Assembly (NCBI GenBank): GCA_027050975.1 | Contig: JALUAR010000083.1 | Span: 1 to 19,441, forward strand | DNA length: 19,441 nt | Source: Thermodesulfovibrio sp. | GTDB lineage: Bacteria; Nitrospirota; Thermodesulfovibrionia; Thermodesulfovibrionales; JdFR-85 | Direction: 5' to 3' | Shown: positions 8,744-15,496 of the stretch, piece by piece | How positions within the stretch are numbered: position 1 is the first letter of the stretch | How the letters are laid out: the number at the start of each line of letters is the position of its first letter | Notes under the pieces: generated by a model | Databases searched by the model: none | What the model was told of the DNA's origin: nothing | Seen by the model: the letters and a program-made list of their open reading frames with translations, nothing else | Position numbers and translations under genes: made by a program

Positions 8744-9400
8744 TCAATTTATCTTTACAGGCAGTCCCTGTATTGTTAACATTGCATTGGATTTCAATGT
8801 TAAGGATGTTGTGCCCTCAATCTCTATGACCTGTGCCTTTATCTTCAGCTGCATCCCGCTTTCCATTGTTATGGAGTTCTGGACAGAGTCTATAGTGATT
8901 TTGTTACTTCCTGTTTTATCAATGATCTCTATCTTTTCCTGTCCTGAGGAATCATCAAGAATAATCTTATGTCCGCTTTTTGTATGTATCTCAATCTTTT
9001 CCTGTTTTGAGGTATCATTGTCATTAAAGACAATCTCATGTCCGCTTCTTGATCTGATCTTTCTGATATTGTTCTTTCCGTCATCGTTTGTCTGTGGAGG
9101 CTTCTGTTTTCCATTCCAGAGGGTTCCAATAACATAGGGAGAGTTGATATCACCATGTTCAAAAGCAACAAGCACCTCGTCCCCAACATCAGGTAGAAAG
9201 AAGGTGCCTGTTTCGGAGCCTGCCATCAGTGTGGCAATTCTAACCCAGTCTGTCTCATTCTCATCGGACAGCCAGGGGAATTTGATCTTCACCCTTCCCA
9301 GACCTTCCGGATCCTGGTTGTTGGTGACAATACCGGCCGCCACCCCGATAATCTTTTTGCCTGATTCCCTGTCTATGCCCAGGGCATCCACAATACTCAT
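8744..9400 (-). CDS. gp5/gpV-like spike protein with OB fold and beta-helix (C-terminal half of Afp8/VgrG type)
   Basis: This is the central spike of the baseplate hub. Residues about 16-97 form the gp5/VgrG-type OB domain (GIVTNNQDPEGLGRVKIKFP, then FFLPDVGDEVLVAFEHGD and PYVIGTLWNG). Residues 115-171 carry three tandem repeats of about 20-22 residues, beginning RSRSGHEIVFND, HTKSGHKIILDD and DKTGSNKITID, which start the trimeric beta-helix. The rest continues as alternating beta strands to the end. No lysozyme domain is present, unlike T4 gp5. It overlaps the upstream hub gene by ATGA (9397-9400), with AGAGGA 7 bases before the ATG, and is followed by the PAAR tip gene. In Afp8/Pvc8 the hub and spike halves are fused in one chain, whereas here they are two genes. 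Confidence 0.93.
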   Translation of the reverse strand: MSIVDALGIDRESGKKIIGVAAGIVTNNQDPEGLGRVKIKFPWLSDENETDWVRIATLMAGSETGTFFLPDVGDEVLVAFEHGDINSPYVIGTLWNGKQKPPQTNDDGKNNIRKIRSRSGHEIVFNDNDTSKQEKIEIHTKSGHKIILDDSSGQEKIEIIDKTGSNKITIDSVQNSITMESGMQLKIKAQVIEIEGTTSLTLKSNAMLTIQGLPVKIN

Positions 9401-10485
9401 ATTGCATTCCTCTTTACTGAAAATTTTGTTCTGTAACCACTGTTATTTATGGTATGAGTTGTCCCTTTGACATAATACTTTCCACTGAATCGATTCCCCA
9501 TTCTCTCAAGATTGATATTTACTCCCGCCCTTATCTCGGGAATGCCGATACATTCACCTTCGCCCTCTACAAGGGTGTCACTTGCCCTGTTGAGCTCTGC
9601 CTTTGCAATGGAGTTTGCATGCTCTACGGAGTTCACTATAACACCGGTTATAACCTTCTTTACAGGGCCATTTATCTTTTGGGAGAGTTGGCTGCCTGTG
9701 GTTTTCCCTCTTTCCTGAGTTCTCTCATCGCCTGCCCTGGCCCTTCCTATAATTGGCTTATTTGGGTCTCGAGGATTATGGCCTCTTACCTCTACCTCTG
9801 TGACGAGTCCAGTTGTTCTGAGACTCGGTCTGAAACTGATGATGTCTTTTCCAAGTGAAAGGGTGAGTATCTCCTTTTTTTCATCACCGGGCTTAACAAA
9901 ATACATTGTCTGGCCCTCGATAAAAAATTGAAAACCAATCTCTCCTGCAAGTGATTCGAGGAACTCATAATAAGATACGTCATTGCCCTTTCTCTTAAAT
10001 GTCTTTATTGTGGTGGAATCCACAACTGCCTGAAGTCCTGCTTCCGATGCAATCTGTCTTGCTATGTCGCTGTATGTCATGTCAATAAATGTCTTTTCCG
10101 GAGAAACACGTTTCAGATAGTCATAAGAGAGATCCTGTCCCCTTACCGTTATGGTTGGCATCTCACCTGCAAAAAAGCTTGGTTCAATGCCTGTAATATT
10201 TCCCATAATGAGTGTTGATAGGTTGTCTCCATAGCCAAGCCGTATTGTTATACTGTTTCCTACCTGGAAGAGATCGTGATCAAGCCATTTGAACTCCTGT
10301 TTTTTCAGATCAAACTCATCATGCACAGTGAATGAGAAACTTGCACCTTCATCAACCTTCTCTTCAACTGTTAAGTCAAGTATAATCTTTTCCATAGCAC
10401 CGGTTAGCCGTTGTCCCTTTATCTCAATCTCAAACCTGGGTGCATAGAAACCAAGGTTTTTCTTACTGATCCTCTCAAGGGTCAT
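9397..10485 (-). CDS. gp27/gpD-like baseplate hub protein (N-terminal half of Afp8/VgrG type)
   Basis: This 362-residue protein belongs to the late-control gpD / gp27 family, which forms the trimeric hub connecting the inner tube to the spike. Visible features are the N-terminal strand APRFEIEIKGQRLTG, the domain around FSFTVHDEFDL and NSITIRLGYGD (about 50-85), the GNITGIEPSF and ITVRGQDLSYDYLKR segment, and SYYEFLESLAGEIGFQFFIEG (about 172-192), which is typical of phage gpD. The C-terminus (AELNRASDTLVEGEGECIG and YVKGTTHTIN) matches the end of the family. Its ATG overlaps the LysM gene stop by one base (TAATG at 10485), with AAGGAG 8 bases ahead, and its stop overlaps the spike gene. Residues about 242-275 are charged and flexible (RDPNKPIIGRARAGDERTQE), probably a linker between two tube-like domains. 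Confidence 0.92.
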   Translation of the reverse strand: MTLERISKKNLGFYAPRFEIEIKGQRLTGAMEKIILDLTVEEKVDEGASFSFTVHDEFDLKKQEFKWLDHDLFQVGNSITIRLGYGDNLSTLIMGNITGIEPSFFAGEMPTITVRGQDLSYDYLKRVSPEKTFIDMTYSDIARQIASEAGLQAVVDSTTIKTFKRKGNDVSYYEFLESLAGEIGFQFFIEGQTMYFVKPGDEKKEILTLSLGKDIISFRPSLRTTGLVTEVEVRGHNPRDPNKPIIGRARAGDERTQERGKTTGSQLSQKINGPVKKVITGVIVNSVEHANSIAKAELNRASDTLVEGEGECIGIPEIRAGVNINLERMGNRFSGKYYVKGTTHTINNSGYRTKFSVKRNAI

Positions 10486-11159
10486 TATAAGTTCTCCTTT
10501 TCAGGGATTATAAGTTCTTGCCCTGGAGTCAGAACCCGAGGGTTTTCTATATTATTTGCCTTCGCAATCAGTCTCCAGTCAGATGGATTTCCATATTCCT
10601 TTGCAGCAATTGACCATAGACTGTCTCCCTCTTTGACAAGCCACCTCTTTGTGATATCTGCTGAATGAAGATCAAGCTCCTTTACCTGAACATCCACCTC
10701 TCTATACTCCTTTAATGTGACATTTAATGTTGCTCTGACAGGAATACCTTCGGGCAGAAACATGGTAAATTTCTTTGAAACTCGCTCTATAATACACTGG
10801 AAAATAAAACTTCCCCAGATAAAAAGACAGACTGGAGGAGCATGCAGATCAGAGTCTATATCCATCAGTCCTTTTTTTTCTTCTGGAAGCTTACTGTACA
10901 TGCTACCAGCATCCCAACCTGTTATCTGGTCAGTATACTTTCTTACATCTTCTCCCTCCTCATAGGAGTCAAAAAAAAGGTCCATGGTCACTGATCTTGC
11001 ATTTCCTCTTACAAACTGAAATATTGATGAAGAAAGCCCGGGGATTTGTATCTCAGCAAATTGATTGCTCTTCTCAACAGAGAGTTCTTTAGGGTTGAAC
11101 AGGAAAGAAACCTTGACTGATGTATCGTCTTTTCTGGTCAAATAGGCCTTTTCCAGCAT
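10485..11159 (-). CDS. LysM-domain baseplate/tube-proximal protein (Afp7, gp53-like)
   Basis: This 224-residue protein has a two-part layout. Residues about 1-155 form the CIS tube-associated N-terminal domain (SFLFNPKELSVEKSNQFAEI, LFFDSYEEGEDVRKYTDQI, PPVCLFIWGSFIFQCIIERV, PEGIPVRATLNVTLKEY). Residues 175-220 form a complete LysM domain (VKEGDSLWSIAAKEYGNPSD ... ANNIENPRVLTPGQELIIP). In Afp and PVC the equivalent protein, Afp7/Pvc7, is part of the inner baseplate near the hub. LysM domains usually bind peptidoglycan, but in tails they can have a structural role. The ATG directly follows the upstream stop (TAAATG), with AGGAGG 9 bases before. It shares one base with the hub gene. The assignment is strong from both domains and the gene order. 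Confidence 0.92.
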   Translation of the reverse strand: MLEKAYLTRKDDTSVKVSFLFNPKELSVEKSNQFAEIQIPGLSSSIFQFVRGNARSVTMDLFFDSYEEGEDVRKYTDQITGWDAGSMYSKLPEEKKGLMDIDSDLHAPPVCLFIWGSFIFQCIIERVSKKFTMFLPEGIPVRATLNVTLKEYREVDVQVKELDLHSADITKRWLVKEGDSLWSIAAKEYGNPSDWRLIAKANNIENPRVLTPGQELIIPEKENL

Positions 11160-12278
11160 TTACAATCCCCTCCTCTCTCTTTCAAAACGGATTCTTCTTT
11201 CTATGTCGTAATATACCTGTTCGGAGATTCTGTTGATATTAACAATCTCTTTTAGCCTGTTATTTATATAATGATGAATCTGTTCTTCAGAAATTTTGTT
11301 TTCCTCGATTTTGGCTGTTGCAGACTTTATTATTTCTTTTATCCCGGATATCTCCCTTTCAATTCTGTTCTGGTTTGCAAAATATAAACTCCCTGAGCTT
11401 TTATGGTGAAGACTATGCTGTAAATGAGATGGTTGTTGCATTGTTAATTGGTATGCTGAAGGTTCCGTAAGGCTGTGTTTGTTGTTCAGGATGACTCTGT
11501 TTAAAACATTCTCATGCGAATGGAAAGTGGAGAAACTTTTCGGAAAACTGTGTGTTACTGCCATTGAGTGCTCATCTTTTTCTAAATATGCAAGGCTATA
11601 ATTATTCTTCTCTGTATGAACCTTTTTGAAGAGTTTACTTGCAAAGGAAGAGTAAAAACGGGGGGAGAGTATGATCTCAGGGAGATACACCTTGCTTGCG
11701 CCGGTCTGAACAATATTCTGATTGTTAAAGATATGACCGAGCATGTTTATCAAGATATGCTGGCTGAAGAGATTGGAATAATAACTGTTCAGGCGGTTGG
11801 TTTGAAAAACTGTATTGTTGAATTGAGTTTCTTTATAGAGTGTAGACTTCTTCGGGTTGAAGAGCATCATAGATTTCTCAGAAGTAACAACTCGCTCCTT
11901 GAACGACCTTACCGTTGGCCTGGAAGGTTTCTGTTGAGAATATAAGGAGAAGGCAATCTTTTCAACCCCTTCGGCAGTGTAAAGGAAAGTGTTTTTATTT
12001 GAGGTTATCGTACGGATATCCTGGTTAATGGATTTTGAGTCTTTGATTACTCCGGACAACATCAATCTCAAACGCTGGTAACCAATCAGTCGCAGAAAAA
12101 CAGAGATAGCTATAGATGTGTAAATATTTCGTGCATCAGGCTTAAAAAATACCATATACGGTGCGGATACATGGCTTTTTGACAATCTATATCTGCCGAC
12201 AATCCTGCTGTGAAAATCCATGTCTGTCTTCGCTATATTCCTGATACCTTTCACTGCCTTATCCCTTTTTGATTCCAT
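11160..12278 (-). CDS. Unrecognised protein in the Afp6 position (372 aa)
   Basis: I do not recognise a full domain in this protein. It lies between the second tube gene and the LysM gene, where Afp and PVC carry the small gene 6. The body is rich in Ser, His, Asn, Lys and Tyr (for example HSLHHKSSGSLYF) and looks poorly conserved. The last 27 residues, ending VYYDIERRIRFERERRGL, form an amphipathic, arginine-rich helix of a kind I associate with the C-termini of proteins at this position in eCIS loci. That suggests a docking tail on a variable body. There is no signal peptide or clear transmembrane segment. Start choice is uncertain: ATG at 12278 (chosen) and TTG at 12287 overlap the tube gene, while GTG at 12254 follows its stop and has AAAAGGG 8 bases ahead. 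A structural or cargo-related role is inference only. Confidence 0.6.
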   Translation of the reverse strand: MESKRDKAVKGIRNIAKTDMDFHSRIVGRYRLSKSHVSAPYMVFFKPDARNIYTSIAISVFLRLIGYQRLRLMLSGVIKDSKSINQDIRTITSNKNTFLYTAEGVEKIAFSLYSQQKPSRPTVRSFKERVVTSEKSMMLFNPKKSTLYKETQFNNTVFQTNRLNSYYSNLFSQHILINMLGHIFNNQNIVQTGASKVYLPEIILSPRFYSSFASKLFKKVHTEKNNYSLAYLEKDEHSMAVTHSFPKSFSTFHSHENVLNRVILNNKHSLTEPSAYQLTMQQPSHLQHSLHHKSSGSLYFANQNRIEREISGIKEIIKSATAKIEENKISEEQIHHYINNRLKEIVNINRISEQVYYDIERRIRFERERRGL

Positions 12279-12693
12279 GATGTGCAAGCTCTATTGTCTC
12301 AAAGGCGATGGTGGTACTATCAGCCTTCAAATCAGGGCCTGTCCACTTTACCGGAAAGGCCTGAAAGAAGTTCCATCTCCACTTCTCCTCACCATTTGAG
12401 TCAAGAAGGATAATGGAGCCGTTCTTCCGTTTAAACTTTCCATTTACCACATCCTGATGCCATTTCCACATTTCCTCTACATCCGTGATCCCTCGCTTCA
12501 GCGTTATATGCTGATACTTGGTTCTTTTCGGGAATTGATGGACAAAGTCATTCACTCCACCTTCTTCGTAGCTTTCTGTCTCTGTCTCTACCTGAATTCC
12601 GGAGACCTCTGAAAACTGGGCAACGGTTATGCCGTCAATCTCCACTCGAAACCTGAATCCTGTGTACGGATATTGCTTTTCACCTGTTGACAT
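12259..12693 (-). CDS. Second tail tube protein (Afp5 type, gp19-like)
   Basis: This 144-residue protein is a member of the T4 gp19-like tail tube family. Signatures are GFRFRVEIDGITVAQFSEVS (12-31), the TESYEEGGVNDFVHQFP segment, YQHITLKRGITD and the C-terminal TIAFETIELAHHGI. It aligns over its whole length with the other tube gene at 13267-13701, which has the same length and shares FRFRVEIDGIT, ITLK-GITD and ETLEIVHEG-type motifs, so the pair are paralogues. In Afp and PVC the gene in this position (Afp5/Pvc5) is a tube initiator near the baseplate, distinct from the main tube subunit. By position I assign this copy that role. The ATG lies six bases after the DUF6760 stop. The family is certain and the initiator role is inferred. 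Confidence 0.9.
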   Translation of the reverse strand: MSTGEKQYPYTGFRFRVEIDGITVAQFSEVSGIQVETETESYEEGGVNDFVHQFPKRTKYQHITLKRGITDVEEMWKWHQDVVNGKFKRKNGSIILLDSNGEEKWRWNFFQAFPVKWTGPDLKADSTTIAFETIELAHHGIKKG

Positions 12694-12699
12694 TTTTTC

Positions 12700-12888
12700 C
12701 TATTCAGCCTCCAGAATGCTTTTTTCCCTCTCTCCCGAGAGCCGTCGGTTAATTTTTGAGATCTCCTCTACCCATCTCAATCTCTCACGATGCTCCATAT
12801 TCATAATCTCCTCATAGGGCCAGTGAAAATGGTATGCGATAAAGGCTACCTCCTCGTAAAGTCTGTCGAGGGGGTAGCCTTTTATTCC
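12700..12888 (-). CDS. DUF6760-like reading frame, probably expressed by -1 frameshift from the upstream gene
   Basis: A frame of about 61 codons reads GYPLDRLYEEVAFIAYHFHW followed by an EHRERLRWVEEISKINRR helix. I recognise this as the DUF6760-type partner commonly found beside the tail-assembly protein in eCIS loci; function is unknown. It is all-helical and charged. No ATG, GTG or TTG lies between the last in-frame stop, about 35 bases upstream of the overlap, and the conserved region. The first ATG is at codon 28, inside the conserved part, and the only near-start candidate is ATA at 12885. The frame is -1 relative to the tail-assembly gene and overlaps its 3' end. I therefore read it as the extension of a frameshifted fusion (121 upstream residues plus a Gly and 61 residues, 183 in all). 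Independent ATA initiation is the alternative. Confidence 0.75.
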   Translation of the reverse strand, partial: GIKGYPLDRLYEEVAFIAYHFHWPYEEIMNMEHRERLRWVEEISKINRRLSGEREKSILEAE

Positions 12889-12909
12889 CCCGGGCCGCCA
12901 TGTACCTCC
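12841..12909 (-). promoter_or_regulatory. Putative programmed -1 ribosomal frameshift signal
   Basis: On the minus strand the elements occur in this order. An internal Shine-Dalgarno GGAGGT lies at 12909-12904. Twelve bases later comes a run of five G (12891-12887), read as CCG GGG GAA and followed at once by the stop TAA (12884-12882). A stem-loop then spans 12882-12841, with arms AAAGGCTACC and GGTAGCCTTT (perfect 10 bp), one mismatch, an inner CCTCG/CGAGG stem and a 10-base loop. The glycine tRNA on GGG can slip back one base and still pair perfectly, which moves the ribosome into the DUF6760 frame. An upstream Shine-Dalgarno, a slippery run and a downstream hairpin is the known layout of bacterial -1 frameshifting, as in dnaX. 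The A-site codon GAA re-pairs poorly as GGA, so slippage would have to occur mainly at the P-site codon. Confidence 0.7.
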
Positions 12910-13250
12910 ATCTCAAAGGTGTGATCACATTTCGGACACCGGGCCGCTATCTTTGCTGTACCGTTTTCGTTTATCCTCTGATAAAAATCCTGCAGATAGG
13001 CCAGGTCAGCTGTAAAGAGGTTTTCTATGACCTTTGTATTGATTGTCTCCAGGGTTCCAAGCTTTGTAATCACTCGAGAAAGAAGTATCACAGTCAGATA
13101 TGCTGGATTAGCCTGTACCCTCGGGTCCTTCATGGGTAGTATCTCGTCTGCTGCAGTGGCAAGGCGCATTATCCCTTTTCTGTGCAGATTTCCCTCCTCA
13201 TCAACATAACCTTTTGGTAAGGTGAATTCAAACTCAGTCTGAAAAGCCAT
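12882..13250 (-). CDS. Tail-assembly chaperone-like protein with C-terminal CxxC
   Basis: This 122-residue protein belongs to the tail-assembly protein family found between the two tube genes in many eCIS loci. The N-terminus (FEFTLPKGYVDEEGNLHRKG, 7-26) and the helical core (VQANPAYLTVILLSRVITKL, then LFTADLAYLQDFYQRI) are typical. Residues 107-115 (RCPKCDHTF) contain one CxxC pair, half of a zinc ribbon, so metal binding would need a partner chain. Such proteins are thought to act during assembly rather than in the finished particle, like the lambda G and T4 gp51 group; that is inferred from position. The ATG is preceded by AAGGAGGAGG. Its 3' end carries the frameshift signal described separately, so two products, 122 and 183 residues, are likely. 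Confidence 0.85.
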   Translation of the reverse strand: MAFQTEFEFTLPKGYVDEEGNLHRKGIMRLATAADEILPMKDPRVQANPAYLTVILLSRVITKLGTLETINTKVIENLFTADLAYLQDFYQRINENGTAKIAARCPKCDHTFEMEVHGGPGE

Positions 13251-13266
13251 TTAGACCTCCTCCTTT

Positions 13267-13701
13267 TTATGCGACTCTTTTGAACCCTTCGTGTACAATT
13301 TCAAGTGTTTCAATTGCTACCTCATTGCCTTTTGCATTGAAATCCGGCGGGTCATACTTGCTCGGCCAGGCCCGTACGATATCCCACCTTGCTTTGTCAT
13401 TACCGGCTTCGTCAACGAGAATGATGGAAATATTCCTTCTTGCTCCTTCTGCACCTGAGTCAATCACCTGCTGACGCCAGTTGTACAGTTCCATTGAATC
13501 GGTTATTCCCCACTTCAGTGTGATATTTCCGTACTTTGTCAATCCTGACAGTTTTCTCAGAACAGGTGGTTCGTCTCCTTCACGATACTCGGTAACATCG
13601 GTGTTTGTGTCGGCAAAAGTACACTCGCTGAAACCTGCCTGAGTAATACCGTCGATTTCCACACGGAAACGAAACTGTCTGTAAGGGTCCTGTCTTGGCA
13701 T
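13267..13701 (-). CDS. Main tail tube protein (Afp1 type, gp19-like)
   Basis: This 144-residue protein is the probable inner tube subunit, stacked in hexameric rings and ejected when the sheath contracts. Signatures are QFRFRVEIDGITQAGFSECT (9-28), TEYREGDEPPVLRKLSGLTK, the GNITLKWGITDSMELYNWRQ helix region, and the C-terminal EVAIETLEIVHEGFKRV. The length fits the usual 140-170 residues. It directly follows the sheath gene (33-base gap, AAGGAGG 7 bases before the ATG) and precedes the tail-assembly gene, as in many eCIS operons. I assign it as the main tube because it sits next to the sheath. The paralogue at 12259-12693 is the probable initiator. Confidence 0.92.
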   Translation of the reverse strand: MPRQDPYRQFRFRVEIDGITQAGFSECTFADTNTDVTEYREGDEPPVLRKLSGLTKYGNITLKWGITDSMELYNWRQQVIDSGAEGARRNISIILVDEAGNDKARWDIVRAWPSKYDPPDFNAKGNEVAIETLEIVHEGFKRVA

Positions 13702-13734
13702 ATTGTACCTCCTTAAATTTATGATTATTCCTGG

Positions 13735-15315
13735 TTACTCAGTAACCTCCGAGCCTCCTGTCCACTGGGCAATACGAAATATTACAAACTCCGCAGGCTT
13801 GACTGGAGCAACACCGATAACACAGACAAGTCTTCCGTTGTCAATATCATCCTGTGTCATTGTGGTTCGGTCGCATCTGACAAAGAATGCCTCTTCAGGC
13901 TTGGTTCCCATTAGTGCTCCGTCTCTCCATACCCGGGTCAGGAACTCGGTAATGCTTGCACGGACTCTGCCCCAGAGTTTTTCATTGTTCGGTTCAAAGA
14001 CCACCCACTGAGTTCCCTCTTCAATGGATTCCTCCAGATAGATAAACAGGCGGCGTACATTGATATACTTCCAGAGTGAGTCGAGGCTCATTGTACGGGC
14101 TCCCCATACAAGAATGCCTCTTCCGGGAAAGCTCCTTATACAATTGATGTTTCTCGGATTCAGAATATCCTGTTCTCCCTTTGTGATCGGAAACTCAACC
14201 TCTATGGCTCCGCGGACTGTCTCATTTGCCGGTGCCTTGTGGACACCCCTCTGGTTGTCTGTCCTGGCATATATGCCAGCAATGTGGCCTGAAGGAGGAA
14301 TCAGTTTCTTTCTCTTTGTCAGAGGGTCGTAAACCTTTATCCAGGGATAATAAACAGCACCGTATTTGGATTGCCTTAAAGGACTTGTTGACAGTGACAG
14401 ACTGGATATGTCTGATGTGCCGGAAGGCACGTCTATTATTGCAAATCTATCCTTCAAGGTCTCGCAATGTGTAAGAATGTCGTCTACAAAACTCTGCCTT
14501 CCACTGATGTCAAAGGAGGATGAATAGATATCAGGGGCGCAGAGAATCGAGACCTCATCAATCTCCGTGAATGCCGTAAGCCCTGTCTTTGCTCCAGGTG
14601 CTGCAGATGGGTCACCTCGCATATCATCACGTGTAAGATTGGCTGCTCCGTCACTTCCGCCATTGAGAGAAACCATGAATTTCCCACTTGTGTTTGATGG
14701 ACGATCGGTGGAGGTAGTCTCTGTAATCTCTATGAGATTGGATATACCGTTAACCTTTTTCAGATAGTGATCGGGTGATGTCTGATCAGTTGAGAGATTA
14801 TCAAAGAGTTCGACAAGGGATGCACTCTCCAGTAATGCTCTGAACTTCTTTTTCTTCTCTTCTTCATTTTCTCCTTCTTCATTGAGATCAGGTTGTGTGT
14901 CAGACCAGTAAGCAACAACAAGTTTGAATAGATTGGAGTCTCCAGAAGATGCATCCTCCACTCTTACAGCAATACGGTTACCCCACTGTCCTGGACCAAT
15001 TGCTTTAATCTCCAGTGGTGAGAGTTCATCAGGTGATGAAGCAACATCAGCCCCGTCTTTAACTACACGAGCTATGAAACATCTCTGACCTCCGTTTGCA
15101 AAGAATCCCTCTACAGCATAGGTTGTAAAGGAGTCAGAGAGATATCCGCCATAAAGCCTGCTGAACTGACTGAAACTGGTTATCAGACGTGGGCTCAGGG
15201 GACCCCTTTCCGTCATACCTATAAATCCTGCTGTGCTTGTGCTGACCCCTTCAATCGGTTTTGAACCGATCTCGATCTCCTCTACATATACACCTGGTGA
15301 TAGATACTCTGGCAT
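13735..15315 (-). CDS. Contractile sheath protein (Afp2-4 type)
   Basis: This 526-residue protein forms the outer sheath whose contraction drives the tube. The N-terminus (LSPGVYVEEIEIGSKPIEGV, 5-24, then TSTAGFIGMTERGP) is the sheath hallmark, and the following SFSQFSRLYGGYLSDSFTTY and NGGQRCFIARVV segments fit the first domain. The C-terminus (RVWRDGALMGTKPEEAFFVR, then GRLVCVIGVAPVKPAEFVIF and IAQWTGG) is the conserved core that forms the handshake strands. Residues about 115-235 are the variable outer domain. Afp and PVC have three sheath genes, while only this one is visible here, so it probably builds the whole sheath. GAGAGGAGG precedes the ATG. A 181-base spacer with two hairpins lies between it and the upstream gene, the largest gap inside the operon. 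Confidence 0.96.
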   Translation of the reverse strand: MPEYLSPGVYVEEIEIGSKPIEGVSTSTAGFIGMTERGPLSPRLITSFSQFSRLYGGYLSDSFTTYAVEGFFANGGQRCFIARVVKDGADVASSPDELSPLEIKAIGPGQWGNRIAVRVEDASSGDSNLFKLVVAYWSDTQPDLNEEGENEEEKKKKFRALLESASLVELFDNLSTDQTSPDHYLKKVNGISNLIEITETTSTDRPSNTSGKFMVSLNGGSDGAANLTRDDMRGDPSAAPGAKTGLTAFTEIDEVSILCAPDIYSSSFDISGRQSFVDDILTHCETLKDRFAIIDVPSGTSDISSLSLSTSPLRQSKYGAVYYPWIKVYDPLTKRKKLIPPSGHIAGIYARTDNQRGVHKAPANETVRGAIEVEFPITKGEQDILNPRNINCIRSFPGRGILVWGARTMSLDSLWKYINVRRLFIYLEESIEEGTQWVVFEPNNEKLWGRVRASITEFLTRVWRDGALMGTKPEEAFFVRCDRTTMTQDDIDNGRLVCVIGVAPVKPAEFVIFRIAQWTGGSEVTE

Positions 15316-15365
15316 ATTATCCTCCTCTCTAAAGTTACATTAAATTATTTCGATAGACTCCGTGT

Positions 15366-15394
15366 GAAGCTCCCCGACCAGAGGTCGGGGCTTC
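15366..15394. repeat. Stem-loop, GC-rich 8-bp perfect stem before the sheath gene
   Basis: CCCCGACC (15372-15379) and GGTCGGGG (15383-15390) form a perfect 8-bp stem around a 3-base loop. GAAGC and CTTC outside them allow partial extension. There is no run of T after it on the minus strand, so it is not a normal intrinsic terminator. It resembles a second hairpin about 60 bases upstream in the transcript. Such paired GTCGGGG palindromes resemble end palindromes of IS200/IS605-type elements or REP-like repeats, but no transposase is present. Confidence 0.75.
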
Positions 15395-15426
15395 CAATGC
15401 AAGGAAAAGGAATCTTTATTACTATT

Positions 15427-15467
15427 CTTGCCTTCATCCCCGACTGACAGTCGGAGCTTTCGGCAAG
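15427..15467. repeat. Stem-loop with two nested stems after the 128-aa gene
   Basis: The inner stem CCGACTG (15440-15446) / CAGTCGG (15448-15454) has a one-base loop as drawn, which in RNA would open to a slightly larger one. An outer stem CTTGCC (15427-15432) / GGCAAG (15462-15467) is separated from it by 7-base internal loops on each side. It begins about 30 bases after the stop of the 128-residue gene. There is no T-tract beside it. It may stabilise or process the transcript between accessory and sheath genes. Confidence 0.7.
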
Positions 15468-15496
15468 GGTCATTGTAAATAGATACGATTCCTGGG

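Noticed and set aside
8930..9050. Tandem DNA repeat as a possible mobile or CRISPR-like repeat
   Set aside because: The repetition encodes the approximately 20-residue beta-helix repeats of the spike protein and is explained by protein structure.
8607..9137. 176-codon plus-strand open frame
   Set aside because: It lies opposite the PAAR and spike genes, whose families are certain. No family is recognisable in its translation, and it has no good ribosome site.
12810..12901. Independent start for the DUF6760 frame at ATG 12901
   Set aside because: That ATG follows GGAGGT too closely and is in the third frame, which leads to an unrelated peptide rather than GYPLDRLYEE.
15366..15467. Rho-independent terminator after the 128-residue gene
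   Set aside because: Both hairpins lack a following run of U on the transcribed strand, and the operon continues into the sheath gene.
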